Positions 55,911-64,000 of a DNA stretch of 64,000 nt are shown one piece after another. Within the stretch, counting starts at the first letter, position 1; each line of letters begins with the position of its first letter. The DNA is taken from contig NZ_CP102664.1 in the NCBI RefSeq assembly GCF_026427355.1, forward strand, positions 2,294,001 through 2,358,000, read 5' to 3'. Source of the DNA: Sphingobium sp. JS3065 (GTDB lineage Bacteria; Pseudomonadota; Alphaproteobacteria; Sphingomonadales; Sphingomonadaceae). The translations under genes and the position numbers were made by a program. The notes under the pieces were generated by a model. That model ran no database searches. It was not told the origin of the DNA and saw only the letters and a list, made by a program, of their open reading frames with translations.

Positions 55911-56368
55911 TGGGAACGGGCATGACGGACTGGCTCGCCATGCTGGACGACCATTGGGGCTGGCTGGTCTTCGCCGCGCTGCTCGGCGTGGGCGAGGTGC
56001 TGATGCCTGGCGTATTCCTGATCTGGGTGGCGCTGGCCGCCGCGGTGACGGGCCTCATCGCCCTCGCCTTTCCGATCTCCGTGCCTTCCCAATTGCTGCT
56101 TTTCGCGGGCCTTTGCCTCGTCTCGGTATGGGGCGGACGGCGCTGGTACACCGCCAATCCGGTGGATTCGCAAGACCCGCTGCTCAACGACCGCACGGCG
56201 CGGCTGGTGGGAGAGATCGTCACCGTCGTCGAACCGATCGACAATGGGCATGGGCGGGTGAAGGTGGGGGACAGCGTATGGTCCTGCCGCGGCCCTGACG
56301 CGCCGGTCGGCGCGAGGGTCAGGGTGATCGGCGCAGAAGCCTCCGAGTTGAAGGTGGAGTTGGCCTGA
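55907..56368 (+). CDS. NfeD-like membrane protein
   Basis: A 153-residue protein with membrane helices (WGWLVFAALLGVGEVLMPGVF; LIWVALAAAVTGLIALAF; SQLLLFAGLCLVSVW) and a C-terminal OB-fold (RTARLVGEIVTVVEPIDNGHGRV, DSVWSCRGPDAPVGARVRV). This is the short NfeD form that partners with SPFH proteins such as QmcA. It is translationally coupled to qmcA. The start may be ATG 55907 or 55922 (MTDWLAMLDD). Extragenic repeats A and B follow. Confidence 0.92.
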   Translation: MMGTGMTDWLAMLDDHWGWLVFAALLGVGEVLMPGVFLIWVALAAAVTGLIALAFPISVPSQLLLFAGLCLVSVWGGRRWYTANPVDSQDPLLNDRTARLVGEIVTVVEPIDNGHGRVKVGDSVWSCRGPDAPVGARVRVIGAEASELKVELA

Positions 56369-56380
56369 GGACGGGCCGAT

Positions 56381-56683
56381 TTGGGTGGAAGGCGGGCATT
56401 CCAAATCCCTCTCCCTTGAGGGTCGGCCAGAGGCACGTGACTCTGGCCGAGGTTGCGCAGACTTGGCAGCTTGCTGCCTTAGTCGTAGCTGGGTGAGGGG
56501 AGCGAACAGGTCGATCATGCCCCCGGCATGATCTAAGGGCTGCGGGGCAGCCCTTACCTGTTCGCTCGATCCTGCGGATCGCGCGGGCCAAAGGCCCGCT
56601 CCCCCTCATCCAACTGCGCCTAGGCTCCTTCGTCGCCGAGGCTCCGTATCCTTCTCCCTCAAGGGAGAAGGAATGTCTTGGAT
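56381..56683 (-). repeat. Extragenic repeat A, copy 2
   Basis: The reverse of the block at 15210-15424, ending with CTTCTCCCTCAAGGGAGAAG and GAATGTCTTGG. It is longer than copy 1 because of extra palindromes (GGCCAGAGGCACGTGACTCTGGCC and CGAACAGGTCGATC..GCGAACAGG). No gene is seen. Confidence 0.8.
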
Positions 56684-56736
56684 TGGCCACTTCCAAACCC
56701 GCCCCCAGCGCCCTTCAACAAAATTCAAGCGTAACC

Positions 56737-56909
56737 GAATGGCCACAGCATCCTGAAAAAACATCCTATCCCGAAAAAAAGGCGCGATTTTAGCCTGTCC
56801 TATTTCTCACCAACGGGCCTATCCCCCAGCGCTCTTTGAAACGTCCTGCAATCACGCCCTCGCGCACACGCGCGCTCAGGCACGCGCGCGCATACACTGT
56901 GAACTTCGA
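56737..56909. repeat. Long non-coding repeat B, copy 2 (upstream of polA)
   Basis: About 173 bp aligned throughout with 24670-24839, including AGCCTGTCCTA, CTCTTTGAAACGTCC and GCGCGCATACACTGTGAACT. It ends about 154 nt before the polA start. A minus-strand open frame crosses it, but the repeat is not conserved as protein between the copies. Confidence 0.75.
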
Positions 56910-57063
56910 TGAAAATCTGGCGGTTTTGAGCGGAAATTCCACCTGCGAAGGCTGACCCGGCCACGAAAGCGCAAGCGGGACTCCGGCGCTGCGAATCAGG
57001 AACGATCCCCCCATCCCACAACCCCACTGGAGCCACCCCGCATAACCCGCTATCCCCTCCGCC

Positions 57064-59850
57064 ATGCCCCAGAATCATCTCTACCTCGTCGACGGCAGCG
57101 GCTATATCTTCCGCGCCTATCACCAGCTTCCGCCCCTCACCAACAAGCATGGCCAGCCCGTCGGCGCGGTCTATGGCTACACCACCATGCTCTGGAAGCT
57201 GGCCGACGAACTGGGCAAGGCCGAGGGGCCGACCCATCTGGCGGTCGTGCTGGACAAGGGCAGCCACACCTTCCGCAACGACATGTACGACCAGTATAAG
57301 GCGAACCGCCCACCCGCGCCGGAAGATCTGGTCCCGCAATTCCCCATGATCCGCGACGCCACCCGCGCCTTCTCCCTCCCCTGCATCGAGGAAGCGGGGT
57401 TCGAGGCCGACGACATCATCGCCAGCTACACGAAAGCCGCCGTCGCGGCAGGCTGGCATGTCACCATCGTCAGTTCCGACAAGGATCTGATGCAGCTTAT
57501 CCAGCCCGGCGTCGACATGTACGACACGATGAAGAATGAGCGGCGCGGCGCCGACTATGTGATGACCAAATTCGGCGTCCAGCCCGAACAATTGGGCGAC
57601 GTCCTGGCCCTGATGGGCGACAGCGTCGACAATGTTCCCGGCATCCCCGGCATCGGTCCCAAGACCGCCGCCAAGCTGATCAGCGAATATGGCAATCTGG
57701 AAGCCGCGCTGGAGGCCGCGCCTTCGATGAAGAAGTCGAAGATGCAGGAAAATCTCATCGCCCATGCCGACATGGCGCGCCTTTCGCGCCGCCTCGTCGC
57801 GCTGCACGATGCGATGGACCTGCCTGAGCCGCTGGACGATCTGACGCTCAAGGGCATCCCCCTCGAACCGCTGCAGGCCTTCCTCGAACATCATGGCTTC
57901 AAGTCGCTGCTCGCCCGCGCGGGCGCGCCCGCCGCCGCCGTGGCGGTAGCGACCGCGGCCGCCGCCGTCAGCGAAGCCACGCCCCCCGCCGCCCCGGTCC
58001 ATGAGGAAGAACCGCCCATCGACCGCAGCCTCTACGAAACGGTGGTGACGGAGGAAGCGCTGGACCGCTGGATCGCCGCCGCCCATGCGGAGGGGCTGGT
58101 CGCGGTCGATACCGAGACCGACATGCTGGATTGCGTGTCCTGCGCGCTGGTCGGCGTCAGCCTGGCCGTCGGTCCCAACGCCGCCTGCTACATCCCCGTC
58201 GGCCATGGTGGAAAGGACATGTTCGCGGAGAAGCCGGACCAGCTTCCCCTCGCCCTCGTCCTCGGCAAATTGAAGCCGCTGCTGGAGGACGACAGCGTCC
58301 TCAAGATCGGCCAGAACCTCAAATATGACATGACGGTCCTGCGCCGCTTGGGCATAGAGATCGCCCCCTATGACGACACCATCGTCATGAGCTTCGACCT
58401 GGACGCCGGGCAAAGCCTGGCGGGCCACGGCATGGACGAGGCGGCGAAGGTCCACTTGGGCCATATATGCATCAGCTTCAAGGATGTGTGCGGCGCCGGC
58501 AAGAGCCAGATCAGCTTCGCGGAAGTCCCGCTCGACAAGGCGACCGAATATGCCGCGGAGGATGCGGACGTCACGCTGCGCCTGTGGAAGCTGTTCAAGA
58601 CCCGCGTCGCCAACGAAGGCGCGACCCGCGTCTATGAACTGGTCGACCGCCCGCTCGTCGGCGTCATCGCGAAGATGGAGCATGAAGGCATCAAGGTCGA
58701 CCGCGAGGCGCTGTCCCGCCTGTCAGCCGAATTCACCGCGGGCATCGCCGCGCTGGAGACGGAAATCCATGGCTTGGCAGGCCAGCCCTTCGCCATCGGC
58801 TCTACCCAGCAACTGGGCGCGATCCTGTTCGACAAAATGGGTTACAAGGGCGGCCGGAAGGGCAAGTCCGGCGCCTATTCCACCGACGTCACCATCCTGG
58901 AGCAATTGAAGGCCCAGGGTGCCGAAATCGCCGGAAAAATCCTCGACTGGCGCCAGCTTTCGAAACTGAAATCCACCTATACCGACGCGCTCCAGGCCCA
59001 GATCAACAGGGACACCGGCCGCGTCCACACCAGCTACAGCCTGTCCGGCGCGCAAACCGGCCGCCTGTCCTCGACCGACCCCAATCTCCAGAACATCCCG
59101 ATCCGTACCGAAGTGGGCCGCCAGATCCGCCACGCCTTCGTCGCGGAACCGGGCAATGTCATCCTGGCGGCGGACTATAGCCAGATCGAACTGCGTCTCG
59201 CCGCCCATATGGCGGACGTACCCGCGCTGAAGGAAGCTTTCGCCAATGGCGAGGACATCCATGCCGCCACCGCCCAGCAATTGTTCGGGGAAGTCAACCG
59301 CGACACCCGCGGCCGGGCCAAGACGATCAACTTCGCGATCCTCTACGGCATCAGCCGCTGGGGCCTGGCCGGACGGCTGGAGATCAGCGCCGACGAAGCG
59401 CAGGACATGATCAGCCGCTATTATGAGCGCTTCCCCGGCATCAGCATCTACATCACCGACACGATCGAAAAGGCACGCTCAAGGGGCTATACAGAGACCC
59501 TTTTCGGACGGAAGACATGGTTCCCGCGCATCAAGGCATCTATCCAGCATGAACGGCAGGGCGCAGAGCGCGCCGCGATCAACGCGCCGATCCAGGGCAC
59601 CAGCGCCGACATCATCAAGCGCGCCATGGCCCGCATGGGACCGGCGCTGGCGGCGGAGGGGCTGCATAAGGTCAAGATGCTGCTGCAAGTGCATGACGAA
59701 CTGGTGTTCGAACTGCCCGCAGGCGATGTCGAGCAGGCCGGCGCGGTCATCCGCCGCGTGATGGAAGGCGCCGCCGAGCCGATCGTGAAACTCAGCGTGC
59801 CGCTAGGCGTCGAAATCGGCCATGGTCCAAGTTGGGGCGCGGCGCATTAA
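57064..59850 (+). CDS. polA: DNA polymerase I
   Basis: A 928-residue, full-length protein with all three domains. The 5'-3' exonuclease (YLVDGSGYIFRAYHQLPP; GDSVDNVPGIPGIGPKTA) is followed by a 3'-5' exonuclease with the Asp/Glu pair in VAVDTETDMLD and a Klenow polymerase. The polymerase has motif A DYSQIELRLAAHM, motif B RAKTINFAILYGISRWGL and motif C LLQVHDELVFELP. An Ala-rich linker joins the first two domains. It fills gaps and removes RNA primers in the cytosol. Repeat B lies upstream; a REP hairpin pair follows the stop. Confidence 0.98.
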   Translation: MPQNHLYLVDGSGYIFRAYHQLPPLTNKHGQPVGAVYGYTTMLWKLADELGKAEGPTHLAVVLDKGSHTFRNDMYDQYKANRPPAPEDLVPQFPMIRDATRAFSLPCIEEAGFEADDIIASYTKAAVAAGWHVTIVSSDKDLMQLIQPGVDMYDTMKNERRGADYVMTKFGVQPEQLGDVLALMGDSVDNVPGIPGIGPKTAAKLISEYGNLEAALEAAPSMKKSKMQENLIAHADMARLSRRLVALHDAMDLPEPLDDLTLKGIPLEPLQAFLEHHGFKSLLARAGAPAAAVAVATAAAAVSEATPPAAPVHEEEPPIDRSLYETVVTEEALDRWIAAAHAEGLVAVDTETDMLDCVSCALVGVSLAVGPNAACYIPVGHGGKDMFAEKPDQLPLALVLGKLKPLLEDDSVLKIGQNLKYDMTVLRRLGIEIAPYDDTIVMSFDLDAGQSLAGHGMDEAAKVHLGHICISFKDVCGAGKSQISFAEVPLDKATEYAAEDADVTLRLWKLFKTRVANEGATRVYELVDRPLVGVIAKMEHEGIKVDREALSRLSAEFTAGIAALETEIHGLAGQPFAIGSTQQLGAILFDKMGYKGGRKGKSGAYSTDVTILEQLKAQGAEIAGKILDWRQLSKLKSTYTDALQAQINRDTGRVHTSYSLSGAQTGRLSSTDPNLQNIPIRTEVGRQIRHAFVAEPGNVILAADYSQIELRLAAHMADVPALKEAFANGEDIHAATAQQLFGEVNRDTRGRAKTINFAILYGISRWGLAGRLEISADEAQDMISRYYERFPGISIYITDTIEKARSRGYTETLFGRKTWFPRIKASIQHERQGAERAAINAPIQGTSADIIKRAMARMGPALAAEGLHKVKMLLQVHDELVFELPAGDVEQAGAVIRRVMEGAAEPIVKLSVPLGVEIGHGPSWGAAH

Positions 59851-59864
59851 AACCCTCTTAGTCC

Positions 59865-59943
59865 GTCATCCCAGCGAAAGCTGGGATCTCAGGCGATAGG
59901 GCACAGAATAGCCTCACGAGATCCCAGCTTTCGCTGGGATGAC
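59865..59943. repeat. Inverted pair of CCCAGC..GCTGGG extragenic palindromes
   Basis: GTCATCCCAGCGAAAGCTGG (from 59865) and its inverted copy CCAGCTTTCGCTGGGATGAC (59924-59943) flank a 40-nt centre. It sits between the convergent polA and manC genes and could serve as a bidirectional terminator. Related units occur at 34362 and 34667. Confidence 0.8.
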
Positions 59944-59953
59944 GGGCCGACTT

Positions 59954-61414
59954 TTATTTCCGTGCGTACCGATCCTCATAACGGATGATATCGTCCTCCC
60001 CCAGATAGGTTCCGGTCTGCACCTCGATGAACTCCACGGGAATCTTGCCCGGATTTTCCAACCGATGCTTCGCCCCGGCGGGCACGTAAATCGACTGGTT
60101 CTCCGTCAGCAGCGTCACTTCTTCGCCCACCGTGACCCGGGCCGTCCCCTCGACGACGATCCAATGTTCCGACCGATGGAAGTGGCTCTGCAAACTCAGC
60201 GATTGGCCCGGCAGCACGGAAATCCGCTTCACCTGAAACCGCTCGCCCATGACCAGCCGTTCCCACCAGCCCCATGGCCGGTGATCCTTGGGAAAAGCCT
60301 CCGCCTGGACCGCGCCCTTCTTCTTGAGCGCCTCGACGGCCAGCTTCACGTCCTGGGAACGCGATTTGTCGGCGATCAGCACCGCATCGCTCATCGCCAC
60401 CGCGATGATGTTGTTGAGCCCGATGCCGACCAGTTCCATGCCCTCGCTGTCGGAGCGCAGCAGCGTGTCGCCGCAATCGATGGCCGTCGCCCCGCCGCTC
60501 ACGGCCACGCCGTCCCCGTCCGGCCCCGCATGGCTCCACACCGCGTCCCAGCCGCCCAGGTCGGACCAGCCGGAATCATAGGGCACGACCGACAGATTGT
60601 CGGCCCGCTCCATGATCGCATAGTCGATGGAGATATCCGGCGCCTCGTCCCACGCCTCCGCGGCCAGCCGCAGGAAGCCCAGATCGCCTTCCGCTCCATC
60701 CACGGCGGGCCTCACCGCCGCCAGCACATCGGGCGCGTGACGCTCGAACGCCGCGATCAGATCCCTTGCCGCAAACAGGAAAATGCCCGCATTCCAGAGG
60801 TGGTCGCCGCTCGCCAGCATTTCCTGCGCGCGCGCAGCATCCGGCTTTTCCACGAAGCGCTTGAGCGTGATCGGCGCGCCCGATCCATCCGGCTTGGCCA
60901 CGACCTGCAAATAGCCATAGCCCGTCTCCGGCCGAGCCGGCTGAATGCCGAAAGTCACCAGATCGCCAGTACGGGAAGCGGCCAGCCCCTGGCTGACGGC
61001 AGCCCGGAAAGCCTCCGCATCCGGCACCACATGATCGGACGGCGCGACCAGCATCACCGCATCCGGGTCGCCCGCCGCCAAGTGCAGCGCCGCCGCCAAT
61101 ATGGCGGGCGCGGTGTTGCGCACCGAAGGCTCTATGATGATGGCGCGCGGGTCCACCGCCTCCTGCGCCAGTTGCTCAGCCACGATGAAGCGGAAGGTCG
61201 CGTTGGTCAGCACGACCGGACGTCCGAAGGCAAAACCCTCCCCAGCGCCGGACAACCGCTCCACGACGGAACGGAACAGCGTCTGTTCGCCCAGCAAGGG
61301 CACGAACTGCTTGGGATAGGATTTGCGCGACAACGGCCAGAGCCGCGTCCCCGATCCGCCCGCCAATATGACCGGCGTAACCTGCTGAAACACTTTCTCT
61401 TCGGTACCTGGCAT
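59954..61414 (-). CDS. manC: Mannose-1-phosphate guanylyltransferase / mannose-6-phosphate isomerase
   Basis: A 486-residue bifunctional enzyme from ATG 61414. The nucleotidyltransferase (PVILAGGSGTRLWPLSRKSYPKQF; FVEKPDAARAQEML) is followed by the C-terminal type II PMI cupin (RPWGWWERLVMGERFQVKRI; LQSHFHRSEHWIVVEGTARV) with metal-binding His. It makes GDP-mannose for capsule or exopolysaccharide. Convergent with polA. An upstream extension to 61705 has no coding character. Confidence 0.95.
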   Translation of the reverse strand: MPGTEEKVFQQVTPVILAGGSGTRLWPLSRKSYPKQFVPLLGEQTLFRSVVERLSGAGEGFAFGRPVVLTNATFRFIVAEQLAQEAVDPRAIIIEPSVRNTAPAILAAALHLAAGDPDAVMLVAPSDHVVPDAEAFRAAVSQGLAASRTGDLVTFGIQPARPETGYGYLQVVAKPDGSGAPITLKRFVEKPDAARAQEMLASGDHLWNAGIFLFAARDLIAAFERHAPDVLAAVRPAVDGAEGDLGFLRLAAEAWDEAPDISIDYAIMERADNLSVVPYDSGWSDLGGWDAVWSHAGPDGDGVAVSGGATAIDCGDTLLRSDSEGMELVGIGLNNIIAVAMSDAVLIADKSRSQDVKLAVEALKKKGAVQAEAFPKDHRPWGWWERLVMGERFQVKRISVLPGQSLSLQSHFHRSEHWIVVEGTARVTVGEEVTLLTENQSIYVPAGAKHRLENPGKIPVEFIEVQTGTYLGEDDIIRYEDRYARK

Positions 61415-61491
61415 GCAACTCACTCGAACGATGGGACCATGTCCGCCCCCTCTTATCGCCATTCCGTGAAAGCAGCCATGATGCAGCCATA

Positions 61492-61520
61492 AAAAAAGCG
61501 GCCCATATGGGGGCCGCCTT
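61492..61520 (-). terminator. Rho-independent terminator of the BI-1/zinc-finger pair
   Basis: On the minus strand GGCGGCCCC, a short CATAT loop and GGGCCGC form a stem followed by seven T residues. It begins 5 nt after the zinc-finger gene stop. Confidence 0.92.
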
Positions 61521-61524
61521 TTCG

Positions 61525-61797
61525 TCAGTCGAACAGCTCTTCGAGAAAGCTCTTCTTCCGTTTCCTGGGATAATGGCGCCCGTCGTCGCGATAGTCCCGA
61601 TCCGGCCGATAACTGGCCTGCGGAGCCGGAACGCCTCCCGCCGAACGCTCTATGATCTTGTCCAGTTCGCCCCGGTCCAGCCAGACGCCCCGGCATTGCG
61701 GGCAATAGTCGATCTCCACCCCCTGCCGGTCCGTCATGGAAAGGCCCACATGACAGACCGGGCAGAGCATGGCCGACACCGCAGCCTGATCCCGCAT
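61525..61797 (-). CDS. Zinc-ribbon (zf-TFIIB) small protein
   Basis: A 90-residue protein. The CPVCHVGLSMTDRQGVEIDY and CPQCRGVWLDRGELDKII segments form the zf-TFIIB ribbon, with two CxxC pairs about 19 residues apart. A basic tail (DGRHYPRKRKKSFLEELF) follows. The ATG at 61797 has GGGAG 8 nt upstream. It follows the BAX-inhibitor gene by 5 nt, so they share an operon. The role is unknown; such proteins bind zinc and possibly nucleic acid. Confidence 0.85.
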   Translation of the reverse strand: MRDQAAVSAMLCPVCHVGLSMTDRQGVEIDYCPQCRGVWLDRGELDKIIERSAGGVPAPQASYRPDRDYRDDGRHYPRKRKKSFLEELFD

Positions 61798-61802
61798 CGG
61801 GA

Positions 61803-62537
61803 TTACTCCCGCTCGCCCGTCAGGTTCAGCAGCATCTGGAACAGGTTGACGAAGTTCAGGTACAGCGACAGCGCGCCCATCACCTGCATCTTCTGCGCCA
61901 CTTCATGACCGGCATAAGCGAAATATTCCGACTTGATGCGCTGCACGTCCCAGGCGGTCAGACCCGTGAACACCACCACGCCGATGATCGAAATCACCAT
62001 CTGCATGGCGGAGGAGCCGATGAAGATGTTGATCAGGCTCGCCACCAATATGCCGATCAGGCCCATGATCAGGAACGACCCGAATTTCGACAGGTCGCGC
62101 CCGGTGGTGTAGCCCCACAGCGCCATGGCCAGGAACATCACGGCGGCGGAGAAGAAGGCCTGCGCGATCGACCCGCCCGTGAACACCAGGAAGATGCTAG
62201 CCAGCGACACGCCCATCACCGCCGAAAAGGCGTAGAAGGCCATGCGCGCGCCCGCCGTCGTCATCTTTTCGATGCGGAAGCTGAAGAAGAACACGAAAGC
62301 CAAAGGCGCGAAGATCGCCACCCATTTCAAGGGCGTGCCAAAGATCGCGGCGGCCAGCACCGGCGTATTGCCGATGAAGGCGGCGACCAGCCCGGTGATG
62401 ACCAGGCCGATACCCATATTGCGGAAAACGCCCAGCATGTGCGCGCGCAGCCCGGCGTCGGTCTGCGCCGTCTGGCTCGCACCATAGCCCGGCATACGAA
62501 CGGGATTATTCACGGCGTCAATACTCCATCCAAACAT
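61803..62537 (-). CDS. BAX inhibitor-1 / YccA-family membrane protein
   Basis: A 244-residue protein with seven hydrophobic helices (GIGLVITGLVAAFIGN through LSLYLNFVNLFQMLLNLTG) and the conserved FTGLTAWDVQRIKSEY near the end, the UPF0005 signature. E. coli YccA and YbhL modulate FtsH or calcium leak; ftsH is present elsewhere in this window but is not linked. It is followed directly by the zinc-ribbon gene. The 5' gap (62538-62728) shows no clear motif. Confidence 0.9.
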   Translation of the reverse strand: MFGWSIDAVNNPVRMPGYGASQTAQTDAGLRAHMLGVFRNMGIGLVITGLVAAFIGNTPVLAAAIFGTPLKWVAIFAPLAFVFFFSFRIEKMTTAGARMAFYAFSAVMGVSLASIFLVFTGGSIAQAFFSAAVMFLAMALWGYTTGRDLSKFGSFLIMGLIGILVASLINIFIGSSAMQMVISIIGVVVFTGLTAWDVQRIKSEYFAYAGHEVAQKMQVMGALSLYLNFVNLFQMLLNLTGERE

Positions 62538-62728
62538 CAGTTACGGCCAATGCAGCCTTTGGATCGAGTGGCTCGGCGCGGTCTTCGTGAGGCTTAAAGG
62601 GGGGACAAACACTCACGAACCTGCACCGAGCACACTCGATGCGGTCCGACATCACGGTTGCATGTGGTCACCACATCCAACCGCCAGAGGGGCCCGGCCC
62701 GCACAAGCAATATCGGGGGGACAATGCT

Positions 62729-62953
62729 TCAGCGCAAGGGTCGGCACAGGGATCGGACACTCAGCAACAATTTGTTACAATTTCTGGCCAGTGTCTGCTC
62801 CGGATTTTGAGGCGGCTCACTCCCCCTGCTCCGCGCCGCGCCGATCACGACGCCGCACACCAAACCGAGCGCGACGCCCAGTGGGACATTGCCGGTTGCC
62901 GCCCCCATGCTGGCGCCCAACGCCACGCCTAAACCGACAGAGCCTGCTTTCAT
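62729..62953 (-). CDS. Small glycine-zipper protein
   Basis: About 74 residues from ATG 62953, with GGGAGG upstream. GSVGLGVALGASMGAATGNV, then PLGVALGLVCGVVIGAA, is a small-xxx-small glycine zipper that could form two packed membrane helices. A charged tail (RSRGSEPPQNPEQTLARNCN) follows. It lies between the BAX-inhibitor gene and cysS, divergent from cysS. Unknown function; the last 20 residues may be spurious. Confidence 0.55.
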   Translation of the reverse strand: MKAGSVGLGVALGASMGAATGNVPLGVALGLVCGVVIGAARSRGSEPPQNPEQTLARNCNKLLLSVRSLCRPLR

Positions 62954-63088
62954 CGTCCTGCCTCCCTTTCCTGCCGCCAAGCATAGCATGGGCGCCCCGT
63001 CGGACGCGCGGTCGATTTTTAAAGCTGAACGCTCGCGGATCGCGAGGGCTGTTGACGCTTCGAACGAACCGCCGCATGGCATCACCCC

Positions 63089-64000
63089 ATGAGCGACCCG
63101 TTCACCCCCGCCGAGCAGCATGCCGACGCCCCCCTGCGCCTGTTCAACAGCCTGACGCGCACCATCGAACCCTTCACGCCGATCGAGCCGAACCATGCTC
63201 GCGTCTATAGCTGCGGCCCGACCGTCTACAATTATGCCCATCTCGGCAATCTGCGCGCCTATGTCTTCACCGACACGCTGCGCCGTACGCTGCTGTGGAA
63301 GGGCCTTGATGTCACCCACATCATCAACATCACCGATGTCGGCCATCTGACCAGCGACGCCGACGCCGGCGACGACAAGATGGAGGCCGCAGCCCGCGCC
63401 CAGGCGAAGAGCATCTGGGACATAGCGGCCCATTATACCGACGCCTTCAAGCGCAACATCGCGGACCTCAACATCCTCGCTCCCAGCGAATGGACCGTCG
63501 CCACCGACTATGTGCCGCAGATGATCGCCTTCGCGGAGAAGATCGCCCCGGCCCATTGCTACGAACTGGAAACCGGTCTCTATTTCGACAGCAGCACCGT
63601 GCCCGATTATGGCGCGCTGGCGGGTGGCCGCGACGATGCCGCCCATGCCCGAATCGACCCCGTGGCAGGCAAGCGCAACGCCAGCGACTTCGCCATCTGG
63701 CGCAAGTCCCCGCCGGGCGAGCAGCGCCAGATGGAATGGGACTCCCCCTGGGGCAAGGGCGCGCCGGGCTGGCATCTGGAATGTTCGGTGATGAGCGAGG
63801 CGCGGCTTGGCCATCCCTTCGACATCCATACCGGCGGCATCGACCATCGCGAAATCCATCATCCCAATGAGATCGCCCAAAATCAGGCCTATTGCGGCTG
63901 CAACGATGCCCAGCCCGGCTTCACTGGTGCGCAATGGTGGATGCACAACAACTTCCTGGTGGATCGCCAGGGCAAGATGAGCAAGTCGAAGGGCGGCTTC
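63089..64000 (+). CDS. cysS: Cysteinyl-tRNA synthetase, 5' part (truncated by window end)
   Basis: 304 codons from ATG 63089 run to the window edge. The class I HIGH-type motif is YNYAHLGNLRAYVFTD, the first zinc Cys is in VYSCGPTVY, and zinc/substrate residues lie in GWHLECSVMS and GGIDHREIHHPNEIAQ. The KMSKS loop is present at the very end (GKMSKSKGGF). It charges tRNA-Cys; a tRNA-Cys gene lies at the other end of this window. Annotation continues outside. Confidence 0.97.
   Translation, partial: MSDPFTPAEQHADAPLRLFNSLTRTIEPFTPIEPNHARVYSCGPTVYNYAHLGNLRAYVFTDTLRRTLLWKGLDVTHIINITDVGHLTSDADAGDDKMEAAARAQAKSIWDIAAHYTDAFKRNIADLNILAPSEWTVATDYVPQMIAFAEKIAPAHCYELETGLYFDSSTVPDYGALAGGRDDAAHARIDPVAGKRNASDFAIWRKSPPGEQRQMEWDSPWGKGAPGWHLECSVMSEARLGHPFDIHTGGIDHREIHHPNEIAQNQAYCGCNDAQPGFTGAQWWMHNNFLVDRQGKMSKSKGGF

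Noticed and set aside
56790..57065. Minus-strand frame across repeat B copy 2
   Set aside because: The matching region in copy 1 does not keep this frame, so the conserved unit is nucleotide sequence, not protein.
62729..63946. Long minus-strand frame opposite cysS
   Set aside because: Only the last 74 codons (from 62953) have protein character and a ribosome site; the rest is the shadow of cysS.

Overview
The window is high-GC chromosomal DNA of an alphaproteobacterium, most likely a sphingomonad close to Sphingobium. This rests on the style of the core proteins (LptD, IF3, FtsH, PtsP), the gene orders pepA-holC, lptD-surA-pdxA-rsmA and coaBC-dut, and short intergenic repeats typical of that group. 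The assignment is from recognition; no database was searched.

Positions 1-719 hold the 5' part of a protein-L-isoaspartate methyltransferase gene (minus strand) and a tRNA-Cys(GCA). From the tRNA to 13562 lies a decayed genomic island. A tyrosine integrase sits beside the tRNA but has lost its N-terminus to an IS3-family element. A 15-bp copy of the tRNA T-arm recurs at 13548-13562, next to the first core gene. The island carries a copper module (DUF2933 protein, Cu+ P1B-ATPase with YHS and CPMHP modules, CueR-like regulator). It also holds a subtilase-autotransporter fragment, a secreted Arg-heptad protein gene split by an IS5-family element, a beta-barrel protein, an intact S8 peptidase, several eroded genes and an MFS exporter.

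From 13563 onward the gene content is core-like. 13.5-24 kb: TSUP permease, GST, ndk, holC-pepA, and the envelope/cofactor run lptD-surA-pdxA-rsmA. 24-34.3 kb: TPR protein, an RsmB-like methyltransferase, guaB, thrS-infC (infC appears to start at ATA), DsrE-like, HesA/MoeB/ThiF, dut and coaBC. 34.8-42.3 kb: ftsH, tilS, cpoB, a RodZ-like protein and ptsP, all on the minus strand.

42.5-45 kb holds two tandem PLP aminotransferases, each with an apparent twin-arginine export signal and its own terminator. 45-49.5 kb carries small stress/detoxification-type genes (SRPBCC, VOC, DUF1428), an SDR divergent from an HxlR regulator, and a lipoprotein. 49.6-64 kb holds a nitronate monooxygenase-like gene, lysC, ubiG, a CitE-like lyase, qmcA-nfeD, polA, manC, a BAX-inhibitor family protein and the start of cysS.

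Several families of intergenic repeats occur at distant places. The most unusual is a ~170-bp element present at 24670-24839 and 56737-56909, non-coding as far as can be seen. The best candidates for something new are the Tat-signal aminotransferase pair, that 170-bp repeat, the Arg-heptad secreted protein with its barrel and peptidase neighbours, and the tRNA-Cys island boundaries.
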